NCBI RefSeq assembly: GCF_002374835.1
Contig: NZ_NWVD01000001.1
Span: forward strand, 992,001-1,056,000
Direction: 5' to 3'
Origin: Sphingomonas ginsenosidimutans
GTDB taxonomy: Bacteria > Pseudomonadota > Alphaproteobacteria > Sphingomonadales > Sphingomonadaceae
DNA length: 64,000 nucleotides
This document shows, piece after piece, positions 28,188 through 36,440 of the stretch. The position numbers and the translations under genes were made by a program. The notes beneath the pieces were generated by a model. It worked only from the letters and a program-made list of their open reading frames with translations, was not told where the DNA came from and searched no databases. Each line of letters starts with the position of its first letter. Within the stretch, counting starts at the first letter, position 1.

Positions 28188-28953
28188 CCAGCGCGCGCGC
28201 GACCGCCTGCGCCAGCGCCTCCGCATCGGTGGCCCGCGCGAAACTGTGCGAGGCGCTGTCGATCGTGACGGTGCGGGTCGCAAGGCCATGCGCCGCGTGC
28301 GCATAGGCGATCGCGGTCGCATCCCCGGCGGCAAGGATGACGGTAGCGTCGTCGCCCCACGCGCCGATCGCGGCAAGGATGCGCGCGGCGGGTTCGGGCC
28401 GGGGTGACCCACGGGCGAGTTTGCGCATCCCCGCGGCCAGCCGCCGCACGTCCACCCCGCCAGTGACGAGCCGCCGCCATTGCGCCGGATCGCGCAGCCG
28501 CGCGCGGTAGCGGGCGCGGATCGCAGCGGCGGGGGGCAGCGCGTCGGCTTCGGCGCCGGTCCAGGGATTGGTGAGGATCACCGCATCCAGCCCCGCCGCG
28601 CGCCCCTCGAGCGCGAGCAGCGCGGCGGCATCGCAATTGCCGAGCGCGACGAGGCGGCGCAGCTGCGGCTGGCCGGCGCGAAAGGCGGTGACCGCGGCGC
28701 GCAGATCGGGTCCGGCGGCGGCGAAGCCGGGGTCGGTGCCGCTCGAGTCGCCGATGCCGCGCCGGTCGTAGCGGAACACCGGCACCCCGGCGCGCGCCAG
28801 CCGCGCGGCGAGCAGCGCCATGCCGCGATGCGCGCCGATGCGAACCGCGCTACCGCCCGACACGATCAGCAGCCCGGTGCCGCCGGGTGCCGCATCGAGC
28901 GTGCCGCCGAGCCATTCGCCCGCGCAGGGGAAGACGGTCAGCCGGCGATCCAT
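28168..28953 (-). CDS. Exosortase-A-associated alpha/beta hydrolase 1
   Basis: A 261-residue alpha/beta hydrolase resembling TIGR03100 (exosortase A system-associated hydrolase 1): LIVSGGSAVRIGAHRGMALL, then FRYDRRGIGDSSG and GNCDAAALLAL. At the nucleophile elbow the residue is Cys (G-N-C-D-A) rather than Ser, which I recall as typical of this family. It is cytoplasmic. It overlaps the next upstream gene by 16 bp and belongs to a minus-strand unit acp-hydrolase 2-hydrolase 1. Its substrate is unknown; the family is tied to extracellular polysaccharide/exosortase loci. Confidence 0.82.
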   Translation of the reverse strand: MDRRLTVFPCAGEWLGGTLDAAPGGTGLLIVSGGSAVRIGAHRGMALLAARLARAGVPVFRYDRRGIGDSSGTDPGFAAAGPDLRAAVTAFRAGQPQLRRLVALGNCDAAALLALEGRAAGLDAVILTNPWTGAEADALPPAAAIRARYRARLRDPAQWRRLVTGGVDVRRLAAGMRKLARGSPRPEPAARILAAIGAWGDDATVILAAGDATAIAYAHAAHGLATRTVTIDSASHSFARATDAEALAQAVARALAIPPLP

Positions 28954-29537
28954 GCCGCGATATCCTGTGCCAGCGCATCGGCCAGCGCGGGGGCGGCGAC
29001 CGGCTCGGCCGCGCGCCAGGGCGGGGCGCCGGGAAGGTGGTTGTCGGCAAGGCGCGGATCGCCCGCCAGCCGCACCACGCGGGTCCGCGCGCCATCGGGG
29101 AGGGGGGCGTGGGCCAGATCGTCGATCATCGCGTCGGCGATGATGTTCCCGGCGTAATCATCGCCCGCGCCGGCGATCCGCAGGCGGCGCAGCTCGCGCA
29201 CCTGTTCCTCACCCGTCAGCGGGGAGAGATACCAGCAGGATGCCGGGTCGATCGCCGTCGCGGCCAGCGCCGCGCCGCGCAGCGCCACCAGATGCACGGG
29301 GCCGGCAAGCGTCGTCGCGGCGGCGGCCACCGCGTCGCGCCACATCGACAGCCGCGCCTGGCGGGTGGGCAGCAGGCTGTCGCCCTGGCCGGGCAGGTCG
29401 GGGATCGCGCCGGCGATGCCGCGATCGGCGAGCCGCCGCAGCATCGCGACCAGCAGCGTGCGGCTGCGGTTCGCTTCCTCGAACAGCGCGGGCAGCGCGA
29501 GGATCGTCGGGCCGTGATCGGGGCCGAGGCGCAGCAT
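28938..29537 (-). CDS. Exosortase-A-associated hydrolase 2-like protein
   Basis: About 199 residues. ILALPALFEEANRSRTLLVA and AIPDLPGQGDSL match the N-terminal half of TIGR03101-type hydrolases (where FxEExNKSR and DLPGxGDS occur), and VHLVALRGAALAA matches the middle. It is shorter than the about 265 residues of typical members. The ATG at 29537 has GGGAGG only 2 nt away. The frame is open upstream and reads ARYTCYDPPSGREA, which looks like authentic protein, so a CTG start at 29588 overlapping the acp stop (CTGA) is possible. It overlaps hydrolase 1 by 16 bp. Confidence 0.7.
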   Translation of the reverse strand: MLRLGPDHGPTILALPALFEEANRSRTLLVAMLRRLADRGIAGAIPDLPGQGDSLLPTRQARLSMWRDAVAAAATTLAGPVHLVALRGAALAATAIDPASCWYLSPLTGEEQVRELRRLRIAGAGDDYAGNIIADAMIDDLAHAPLPDGARTRVVRLAGDPRLADNHLPGAPPWRAAEPVAAPALADALAQDIAAWIAG

Positions 29538-29584
29538 CGCCTCCCGCCCCGACGGCGGATCGTAGCAGGTGTAGCGCGCCGTCG

Positions 29585-29842
29585 TCAGACGAGCGCGCGT
29601 TCGGCGGCGAAGCGGGTCAGCGCGCCGAACGTTTCCAGCATCTCGCCATCGACCTCGTCATCCTCGATCACGATGCCCAGCCGGTCCTCCAGCTCGGTCA
29701 GCACGCCGGCGACCGCCATCGAATCCAGCTCTGGCAGCGTGCCGAACAGTTCGGTGTCGGCGGAAAAGCCATCGACCTGCGCCTGCGGCAGCGACAGGAC
29801 GTCGCGCAGGACGTCGCGTACCGTGGCCTCGACCGCGTTCAT
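29585..29842 (-). CDS. Acyl carrier protein of the exosortase-A-associated set
   Basis: An 85-residue acidic carrier protein with the phosphopantetheine site at Ser41 in LPELDSMAVAGVL. The length and acidic helices II-III (ELEDRLGIVIEDDEVDGE) fit. The ATG at 29842 gives the family N-terminus (MNAVEATVRDVL); the in-frame ATG at 29878 and a GTG between them are alternatives. It is divergent from the acyl-CoA ligase gene, which could load it. The pairing with ligase, decarboxylase and two hydrolases is characteristic of exosortase-A systems, where the chemistry is still unknown. Confidence 0.85.
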   Translation of the reverse strand: MNAVEATVRDVLRDVLSLPQAQVDGFSADTELFGTLPELDSMAVAGVLTELEDRLGIVIEDDEVDGEMLETFGALTRFAAERALV

Positions 29843-29961
29843 TCCTTCGGGAACCACGCACCCTCCCTTTTTCGTCATGCCGCATGTGCGAAGCGGCCCG
29901 TTCGCGCCCGCGTTAGGACGGGGGGATGAAATGCGCAACGGCTTGGGGCTATGGAGCGGGG

Positions 29962-31464
29962 ATGGTGCCGCCCGACCCCGTCCCGAAACCGATCGATCAT
30001 GTCCTGCGCGGCGATCCCGATGCGCCCGCGCTGATCGGACGCGACGCGGTGCTGACCTTCGCGGCGGTGGAGGCGGCGGTCGCGCGGCTGGCGGGGTGGC
30101 TGGCGGCGATGGACCTGCCGGCGGGCGCGCGGGTGGCGACGTGGCTGCCCAAGACGCAGGCGGCGTGCCTGATGCCGCTGGCGGCGGCGCGTGCGGGGCT
30201 GGTGCATGTGCCGGTCAATCCGGTGCTGAAGCGCGCGCAGGTGGCGCATATCCTGGCCGACAGCGGTGCACGCCTGCTGCTGACGCAGGAAGCGCGCGCG
30301 GCAACGCTGGAGGACGGCGACGTCGCGGGCGACGTGACGGTCGCTACCGCGACGGGGAGCGGCGACGCGCTGCCGCGTTCGGCGGCCGATCCGGCGGGGC
30401 TGGCGGCGATCCTCTATACATCCGGCTCGACCGGGCGGCCCAAGGGAGTGATGCTGAGCCATGCGAACCTGTGGCTGGGGGCGGTCAGCGTGGCGCATTA
30501 TCTGGCGATCGCGCCCGACGACCGGGTGTTGGCGGTGCTGCCGCTGGGGTTCGATTACGGGCAGAACCAGTTGTTTTCCAGCTGGATGGCGGGCGCATCC
30601 GTGGCGCCGCTCGATTATCTGACCGCGCGCGACGCGGTGAAGGCGGTCGAGCGGGTGGCGGCGACGACGCTGGCGGGGGTGCCGCCGCTGTGGACGCAGC
30701 TGTTGGAGGCGGAATGGCCGGCGGAGACCGCCGCGCGGCTGCGGCGGCTGACCAATTCGGGCGGCGCGCTGACCCCGGCGATGGTGCGAGCGTTGCGCGC
30801 GCGCTTCCCGGCGGCGCGGTTGTTCGCGATGTACGGCCTGACCGAGGCGTTCCGGTCGACCTATCTGCCGCCGGAGATGATCGACGCGCGCCCGGATTCG
30901 ATCGGCCGGGCGATCCCGTTCGCGGAGGTAATGGTGGTGCGCCCCGACGGCAGCGCGGCGGCGGCGGGCGAGCCGGGCGAGCTGGTGCACGCCGGGCCGC
31001 TGGTGGCGCAGGGTTACTGGCGCGATGCGGAGCGGACCGCGCAGCGTTTCCGCGCGGCGCCGGCGTTCTCGCGCTACGGCGGGACGGCGGTGTGGTCGGG
31101 CGATACGGTCGTCGCGGACGCGGAGGGGCTGCTGAGGTTCGTCGGCCGAGACGACGAGATGATCAAGACCGCCGGCCATCGCGTCAGCCCGCAGGAGGTG
31201 GAGGAAGCCGTCACCGCGGGCGCCGAAACGCGCGAGGCGGTAGCGATCGGCGTGGCGGATGCGCGGCTGGGACAGGCGATCGTGGTAGTGGCGCGCGGTA
31301 GCGGCGCGGAGGAACCGGCGTTGCGCGCGCGGTTGAAGCGCGAATTGCCGACGTACATGCAGCCCGCGCGCATCGCGTGGCGCGATATTCTGCCACACAA
31401 TGCCAACGGCAAGCTGGACCGCGCGGCGATCGCGGCGATCGCACGCGAGGATGGCGGCGCATGA
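29962..31464 (+). CDS. Acyl-CoA ligase (AMP-forming), exosortase A system-associated
   Basis: A 500-residue ANL-superfamily enzyme resembling TIGR03098. The P-loop-like A3 motif AILYTSGSTGRPKGVMLSH, MYGLTEAFRSTYLPPE, the hinge FVGRDDEMIKTAGHRVSPQE and the C-terminal catalytic Lys in NANGKLDR are all intact. It activates a carboxylic acid as acyl-AMP and transfers it to a thiol, plausibly on the divergent acyl carrier protein. The ATG at 29962 has GGAG 5 nt upstream; an ATG at 29926 is less likely. The stop overlaps the decarboxylase start (ATGA). Confidence 0.9.
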   Translation: MVPPDPVPKPIDHVLRGDPDAPALIGRDAVLTFAAVEAAVARLAGWLAAMDLPAGARVATWLPKTQAACLMPLAAARAGLVHVPVNPVLKRAQVAHILADSGARLLLTQEARAATLEDGDVAGDVTVATATGSGDALPRSAADPAGLAAILYTSGSTGRPKGVMLSHANLWLGAVSVAHYLAIAPDDRVLAVLPLGFDYGQNQLFSSWMAGASVAPLDYLTARDAVKAVERVAATTLAGVPPLWTQLLEAEWPAETAARLRRLTNSGGALTPAMVRALRARFPAARLFAMYGLTEAFRSTYLPPEMIDARPDSIGRAIPFAEVMVVRPDGSAAAAGEPGELVHAGPLVAQGYWRDAERTAQRFRAAPAFSRYGGTAVWSGDTVVADAEGLLRFVGRDDEMIKTAGHRVSPQEVEEAVTAGAETREAVAIGVADARLGQAIVVVARGSGAEEPALRARLKRELPTYMQPARIAWRDILPHNANGKLDRAAIAAIAREDGGA

Positions 31465-32714
31465 AACCGATGGGGCCGATCCCGCCCGAATTCGCGGCGC
31501 AGGCGGGGATGCTGACGATCGCGGGAACGCGCGCCGACGACTGGCTGGCGGCGCATGGATCGCCGCTGTTCGTGTACGACCCGGCGATCGTCGCGGCGCG
31601 GGTGGCGCGGTTCCGCGCGGCGATGCCCGCCGCGGTGGATCTGCATTATGCGGTGAAGGCCAATCCGTTTCCGCCGATGATCGCGGCGGTCGCGCCGCTG
31701 GTCGACGGGCTGGACGTTGCCTCCGCCGGGGAACTGGCCAAGGCGCTGGCGGTGAAGCCGGCGGCGGCGATCAGCTTCGCCGGGCCGGGCAAGCGCGATG
31801 CCGAACTGGCCGCGGCGATCACGGCGGGCGCGACGCTGAACGTCGAATCGGAGGGCGAGGCGCGCCGCGCGATCGCGATCGGCGAGCAGGCGGGCATCGC
31901 GCCGCGGCTGGCGGTGCGGGTCAACCCCGACCTGGAACTGCGCGGATCGGGGATGAAGATGGGCGGGCGCGCATCGCCCTTCGGCGTCGATGCCGAGCGG
32001 GTGCCCGCGCTGGTGAAGGCGATCGTCGCGGGCGGCGCGGACTGGCGCGGTTTCCACATCTTCGCCGGATCGCAGGCGCTGGACGCCGGGGCGCTGGCGG
32101 AGACGCAGGCGGCGACGTTGGCGCTGGCGGCGCGGCTGGCGGAGGACAGCGGACACGCGCCGCCGCTGGTCAATCTGGGCGGCGGGTTCGGCGTGCCGTA
32201 TTTTTCCGGTGACACGGCGGTGGACGTCGAGCGGATCGGCGCCGCGCTGGCCGAGCGGCTGGCAGTGCGCGCTGACGTGTTGGCGGGCAGCGCCTTCGCG
32301 ATCGAGCTGGGGCGATGGCTGGTCGCGGAGGCGGGCGTGTACCTGACGCGCGTCGTCGACCGGAAGGAGAGCCGCGGGGAGACCTTCCTGGTGGTCGACG
32401 GCGGACTGCACCACCAGCTAGCGGCGAGCGGGAATTTCGGGACGGTGGTGCGCCGCAACTATCCGCTGGCGGTCGCCGGGCGGATGGGCGCCGATGCGGC
32501 CGAGGAAGTGTCGGTCGTGGGATGCCTGTGCACGCCGCTGGACCGGCTGGGCGACAAGGTGATGCTGCCGCGCGCTCAGGAGGGCGAGCCGATCGCGGTG
32601 TTCCTGGCGGGGGCGTACGGGCTGTCGGCCAGCCCGGCGGGGTTCCTGGGGCACCCCGCGCCGGCGGAGGTGGTGGCGGGTCAGGGTCGCACGCCTCCGC
32701 CTGAACCGCGCTAG
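31461..32714 (+). CDS. PLP-dependent decarboxylase, exosortase A system-associated
   Basis: A 417-residue fold-type III PLP enzyme, related to diaminopimelate/ornithine decarboxylases and resembling TIGR03099. PLP Lys66 is in DLHYAVKANPFP. The glycine-rich phosphate loop is VNLGGGFGVPYF. The active-site Cys is in VGCLCTPLDRLGD near residue 350. The start overlaps the ligase stop as ATGA, so the two are coupled. A GGGFG loop and a divergent C-terminus separate it from housekeeping LysA. The last codon shares the tetranucleotide CTAG with the convergent esterase's stop. Its substrate is unknown. Confidence 0.9.
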   Translation: MKPMGPIPPEFAAQAGMLTIAGTRADDWLAAHGSPLFVYDPAIVAARVARFRAAMPAAVDLHYAVKANPFPPMIAAVAPLVDGLDVASAGELAKALAVKPAAAISFAGPGKRDAELAAAITAGATLNVESEGEARRAIAIGEQAGIAPRLAVRVNPDLELRGSGMKMGGRASPFGVDAERVPALVKAIVAGGADWRGFHIFAGSQALDAGALAETQAATLALAARLAEDSGHAPPLVNLGGGFGVPYFSGDTAVDVERIGAALAERLAVRADVLAGSAFAIELGRWLVAEAGVYLTRVVDRKESRGETFLVVDGGLHHQLAASGNFGTVVRRNYPLAVAGRMGADAAEEVSVVGCLCTPLDRLGDKVMLPRAQEGEPIAVFLAGAYGLSASPAGFLGHPAPAEVVAGQGRTPPPEPR

Positions 32715-34132
32715 CGCACCGTGGTTGCGGCGGCGTCGATCTGTGGTCCCCATGGGTCACGGCCCGCGCGGGCGGTGGCGGCGGGGGTGAAGTCCATCAG
32801 CTGGTCGGTGGCGGCGGCGTAGCGGGGCCAGGCGGGAAGGCCGGGGCCGTTAGGGTCGCCGCGCTTGGCGAAATTGACCAGATAGGCGCTGATCGTGCGG
32901 CCCATCGCCTGGTCGCGCGCGGTGGTGGCGGCGCCATATTTGATCGCCTGATTATCGAAGAAGAACGGGATGTCGGTGGCGTGATAGGCGCCGGGCGCCC
33001 TCACCGATTCCGGCACATAGGAGAAGCGGTACGCCCATACCGGCGCCCCCGCGCGCGATATCGTGGCGGCGGCGCTGCGGGCGCCCGCGATCATCGGGCC
33101 GGTTACGCCGCCGATATCGGCGCTGGTCGCGCCGATCAGCATCGGCACGCGGACGAAGCGGCCGGCGGCATAAGCGGCGCCGCTGTCGACCACCACCTTT
33201 CCGTCCGGGAACGGGCGCGTGATGGTCGGGCGGGGGGTGAGCGCGGCGGCGAGCGTGGCGAGGTTCAGCCCGTCGACGATCCGGTCGGCGGGCAGCGCGC
33301 GCAGCCGCGCGAGCGCATCGGGGGCGGCGGGGTCGATCCCCTTGCCGCGCGCGAAGTCCGCGCCCATCGCCTCCACATCGGACAGGCGCACGGGCATCGC
33401 CTGCGCGTCGCCGCCCGACATCACCACCGCCTTGTGAAACAGTCCGCGCGCCAGCGGGGCGGTGACGAGCGTGTGGACCGACATGCCGCCCGCGCTTTCG
33501 CCGACGATCGTGACATTGCCCGGATCGCCGCCGAACGCCGCGGCGTTGCGCCGCACCCAGCGCAGCGCCGCAATCTGGTCCATGGTCAGATAATTGGCGA
33601 TGAGGCCGTGATCGGCATCGGCGCGCGTCAACTGCGGCAGCGCGAAGGTGCCGAGGCGCCCCAGCCGATAGTTGAAGCTGACCACCATCACCCCCTGCCG
33701 CGCGAGGTTCGCGCCGGCATAGGTCGGCGGGGAGGTACCGCCGTTGACGAACCCGCCGCCGTATATCCACACGATCACCGGCAGCCGCCGTGCGCCCGCA
33801 CCGGCGGGTTTCCAGACATTGGCGTAGAAACAGTCCTCCGCCGGGGTGGTGCCGAGCGGCGCGGCATCGCTGGGGAAGGGCACCTGCGCGCAATCGGGGC
33901 CATAGGCGCGTGCGTTGCGCACCCCGCGCCACGCGGCGGCGGGTTGCGGGGCGCGCCAGCGCAGCGCGCCGGTAGCGGGGGCGGCGAAGGGAATGCCCTT
34001 CCAGCTGGCGATGCCGTCGGCGATCGCGCCGCGTACCTGCCCGCGATCGGTGGCGACGACCGCGGCGTCGCGCGCATGCGCGGGCGCGGCAAGCGCGGCG
34101 AGCAGCAGCAACGAACCGTATTTCAGCGTCAT
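32711..34132 (-). CDS. Secreted type-B carboxylesterase/lipase
   Basis: A 473-residue alpha/beta hydrolase with a signal peptide (about residues 1-20, cleavage near AHA). Family signatures: GAIADGIASWKGIPFAAP near the N-terminus, EDCFYANVWKP, the oxyanion loop VIVWIYGGGFVNGG, and the nucleophile elbow GESAGGMS at about residue 210. Exported, probably periplasmic. It hydrolyses carboxylic esters of unknown identity. It is convergent with the decarboxylase, both genes stopping in the same CTAG. It has no obvious tie to the exosortase set other than adjacency. Confidence 0.92.
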   Translation of the reverse strand: MTLKYGSLLLLAALAAPAHARDAAVVATDRGQVRGAIADGIASWKGIPFAAPATGALRWRAPQPAAAWRGVRNARAYGPDCAQVPFPSDAAPLGTTPAEDCFYANVWKPAGAGARRLPVIVWIYGGGFVNGGTSPPTYAGANLARQGVMVVSFNYRLGRLGTFALPQLTRADADHGLIANYLTMDQIAALRWVRRNAAAFGGDPGNVTIVGESAGGMSVHTLVTAPLARGLFHKAVVMSGGDAQAMPVRLSDVEAMGADFARGKGIDPAAPDALARLRALPADRIVDGLNLATLAAALTPRPTITRPFPDGKVVVDSGAAYAAGRFVRVPMLIGATSADIGGVTGPMIAGARSAAATISRAGAPVWAYRFSYVPESVRAPGAYHATDIPFFFDNQAIKYGAATTARDQAMGRTISAYLVNFAKRGDPNGPGLPAWPRYAAATDQLMDFTPAATARAGRDPWGPQIDAAATTVR

Positions 34133-34235
34133 CGCGCCACTCCCTCATCACCGACAGGCGAGACGTTGTGGCGCGATCGGGGGCGGGAGGCCAGCCCCCA
34201 CGGCGGCGGCGAGGTGGGCGGGGTGCTTACCCGAA

Positions 34236-34272
34236 ACGGCGGGGCCGGTCTTTCGATCGGAAGCCCCGCCGT
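34236..34272 (-). terminator. Hairpin after the pirin gene
   Basis: A perfect 10-bp stem, ACGGCGGGGC (34236-34245) with GCCCCGCCGT (34263-34272), and a 17-nt loop, beginning 8 bases after the pirin stop. On the minus strand it is followed by TTTCGG, a short T-run, so termination is plausible but not strong. Confidence 0.5.
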
Positions 34273-34280
34273 CGCCGGCT

Positions 34281-34979
34281 TCAGGCGGCGTCGACCATCA
34301 CGATCTCGGCATCCTCGATCGCGGTGACGGTCAGCGTGTCGACGTCGCTGATCGCGGCGCCGTCACGGGTGCCGACACGCACCCCGTCGATATCGACCGA
34401 ACCCGTGGCGGGGACCAGATACGCCTTGCGATCGCGGCCGAGCGGATAGCTGGCGGTTTCGCCGGCGCGGATCGTCGCGCCCAGCACGCGCGCGTCGGTG
34501 CGGATCGGCAACGCATCGCGATCGTCGTCATAACCGCTGGCAAGCGTCACAAACTGGCCCGAGCGATCGCCCTTCGGAAACGGCTTGGCGCCCCATTGCG
34601 GCGCGTCGCCGGTGCGGGTGGGGACGATCCAGATCTGGAAGATGCGGGTCGTCACATCCTCCATATTATATTCCGAATGGCGGATCCCGGTGCCCGCGCT
34701 CATCACCTGCACATCGCCCGCCTCGGTCCGGCCGGAATTGCCCAGGCTGTCCTGATGCGTGATCGCGCCTTCGCGGACATAGGTGATGATTTCCATGTCG
34801 TTGTGCGGATGCGGGGGAAAGCCGGTCCTGGGCGCGATCGTATCGTCGTTCCACACGCGCAGATTGCCCCAATGGACGCGCGCGGGATCGTGATAGCCGG
34901 CGAAGGAGAAATGATGCTTCGCGTCCAGCCAGCCATGGTTGGCACCGCCAAGCGTGTCGAAAGGACGAAGGTCGATCAT
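34281..34979 (-). CDS. Pirin family protein
   Basis: A 232-residue two-domain cupin of the YhaK/pirin group. The N-terminal domain has the metal-site segment GFPPHPHNDMEIITYV followed by GTGIRHSEYNMED, giving the His/His/His/Glu metal ligands. The C-terminal cupin is shorter. Some pirins oxidise quercetin and others bind regulators; the role here is unknown. The start at 34979 gives the family N-terminus (MIDLRPFDTLGGANHGWLDA). It is the last minus-strand gene before a hairpin. A TetR regulator and operator-like sites lie upstream past one small gene. Confidence 0.93.
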   Translation of the reverse strand: MIDLRPFDTLGGANHGWLDAKHHFSFAGYHDPARVHWGNLRVWNDDTIAPRTGFPPHPHNDMEIITYVREGAITHQDSLGNSGRTEAGDVQVMSAGTGIRHSEYNMEDVTTRIFQIWIVPTRTGDAPQWGAKPFPKGDRSGQFVTLASGYDDDRDALPIRTDARVLGATIRAGETASYPLGRDRKAYLVPATGSVDIDGVRVGTRDGAAISDVDTLTVTAIEDAEIVMVDAA

Positions 34980-35101
34980 GGAGTGTCTCCGCTGTCCGGC
35001 GATGGCGCCGGATCACGCAGAGCCATGTAGGTGGTACGCGATCGTTTCGTCAGAGGGCAGTTGGCAAACGGATCGTTGCCGTTTTTGCTATGATCGCGCG
35101 A

Positions 35102-35509
35102 TCAGCGGCGCGGTTGCCGCGTGGCGTGCGCGGCGCTGATGCTGTCCATCATGAGTTCGTACTGACCGTGCGAATAGCCGGCCCGCAGGAAGCGCGCGAC
35201 CTCATGCGAGGGCACGGAATAGCCGTGATGCCAGCCGAGCACCGCGATGCGGCGCAGTGCCTCCAGCCGATCGTCGGCGAGCATCCGGTTGTACTGGCGG
35301 AACAGCACGCGCATCGCGGTGGTCATCCGCCCGGGCGCGCGCAGCGAGGACAGCCGGTCGTTGCGGGCGAGCGCGACGACCGACCATTCGAGCGCGCCCA
35401 GCCGGGGCGCGGGTTCGGCCGGGGAAAGCAGATCGGCGGCCGGGAGCGGGGCCGGCGCGGTGCGCGCTGCGGCGGAGGCATTGATCGGATCGAAGCAGAG
35501 ATAGGCCAT
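35102..35509 (-). CDS. Conserved-looking hypothetical protein, 135 aa
   Basis: No family recognised. The N-terminal about 35 residues are Ala/Pro-rich and probably disordered. The rest is helical and basic, with GALEWSVVALARNDRLSSLR, RRIAVLGWHHGYSVPSHEVARFLRAGYSHGQYELMM and a C-terminal arginine tail. No signal peptide. AGGA is about 10 nt before the ATG. It is downstream of two TetR-type operator sites (about 200-260 bp upstream of its start) and precedes pirin by 122 bp, so it may be regulated by the TetR protein. Confidence 0.6.
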   Translation of the reverse strand: MAYLCFDPINASAAARTAPAPLPAADLLSPAEPAPRLGALEWSVVALARNDRLSSLRAPGRMTTAMRVLFRQYNRMLADDRLEALRRIAVLGWHHGYSVPSHEVARFLRAGYSHGQYELMMDSISAAHATRQPRR

Positions 35510-35711
35510 GCGGGTGGTTCCTGGCGATGGCCGTGCGGGCGTCCCTGCGCGATGGGCACGCGCCGGGCGGGTTCGGCCGGGGTCGACGGATAGTGAGGGG
35601 CGCGGCCGTTCGGCAGCGCGATGCGCGGCGTCAGGAAGGGCCGGTGTCCGGCGGGTTCATCGCGATCCCCTTTCGATCGGGCGGGTGCCGGGGTTGGTCC
35701 GGCCCCGTTCC

Positions 35712-35725
35712 ATACCGCTCGGTAT
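35712..35725. promoter_or_regulatory. TetR-type operator, site A
   Basis: ATACCGCTCGGTAT, an inverted repeat with ATACCG/CGGTAT arms. It matches site B in the core TACCGnTCGGTA and site C in 12 of 14 positions. Sites A and B are 46 bp apart centre to centre. Confidence 0.6.
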
Positions 35726-35757
35726 AAAAACCGTCCGGCAGGTCGTCAATCGCTTTT

Positions 35758-35771
35758 GTACCGGTCGGTAA
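35758..35771. promoter_or_regulatory. TetR-type operator, site B
   Basis: GTACCGGTCGGTAA, sharing TACCG and CGGTA arms with site A, and lying 13 bases past the tetR stop. Confidence 0.6.
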
Positions 35772-35783
35772 AAAAATTCCGCG

Positions 35784-36440
35784 TCAGCGCCCCGGCCACA
35801 GCATCAGACTGGTGTCGACGACCTTGTCCAGATCGGCGCGCGAGGTGCCGGCGCCCGCCTGTACCGCCATCCCCTGCAACACGGTGTAAAGGAACTGCGC
35901 CAGAGCCAGCGGGTCGGCATGATCGGGCAGGTCGCCATCGCGCTGCGCGCGGCGGAACCGCTCCACCAGCGCGGCGTGCGAGGATTCGCGGCGCGCCAGC
36001 ACATGGGTGCGGATCGAATCGGCGGCGTTGCTGCACGCCGCGGCGCCGATCACGCCCAGGCACCCCTTGGGATCCCCGGCGCTGGTCTGCGCCGCGACCG
36101 CGCCGCGCAGGAGATATTCGGCGACCGCGCGGGCGGTCGGCTGCTCCAGCGCGTCGCGGATATAGGCGAGCTTTTCGGTTTCGTAGAGGTCGAGCGCCTT
36201 GTGGAACAATTGTTCCTTGTTGCCGAAGGCGGCGTACAAGCTGGGCTTGGTGATGCCCATCGCGGCGGTAAGGTCCGCCATCGACGCGCCTTCATAGCCG
36301 CGGGTCCAGAATACGCCGAGCGCGGCGGCGAGCGCGGCGTCGGGGCAGAAGCCGCGCGGACGGCCTCGCGGAGAGGCGGGCGCAGAAGCGGAAGGCGCGG
36401 CGGTGGATTCCGGGGCAAGGACAGGGGCTGCGCTTTCCAT
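35784..36440 (-). CDS. TetR/AcrR family repressor
   Basis: A 218-residue regulator. The Ala/Pro/Ser-rich N-terminal tail (about 30 residues) is followed by the DNA-binding domain: ALGVFWTRGYEGASMADLTAAMGITKPSLYAAFGNKEQLFHKA, read as helix, turn and recognition helix. The ligand domain contains GCLGVIGAAACSN and is typical of the AcrR/TetR_C group that responds to electrophiles or organic compounds. The start at 36440 lies inside operator-like site C, so it probably represses itself. Two further sites lie just beyond its stop. The ligand is unknown; targets may be the two genes downstream. Confidence 0.9.
   Translation of the reverse strand: MESAAPVLAPESTAAPSASAPASPRGRPRGFCPDAALAAALGVFWTRGYEGASMADLTAAMGITKPSLYAAFGNKEQLFHKALDLYETEKLAYIRDALEQPTARAVAEYLLRGAVAAQTSAGDPKGCLGVIGAAACSNAADSIRTHVLARRESSHAALVERFRRAQRDGDLPDHADPLALAQFLYTVLQGMAVQAGAGTSRADLDKVVDTSLMLWPGR

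Larger units (their letters stand above)
35510..35783. other. Regulatory gap between tetR and the 135-aa gene
   Basis: 274 bases without a supported gene. It holds two near-identical dyads, listed separately, and an AT-rich stretch between them that may contain a minus-strand promoter. Short frames inside show no family features. Confidence 0.5.

Noticed and set aside
27141..28412. Upstream extension of the aminopeptidase frame
   Set aside because: It runs antisense to trxB and adds Arg/His-rich sequence. The family N-terminus starts at 27140.
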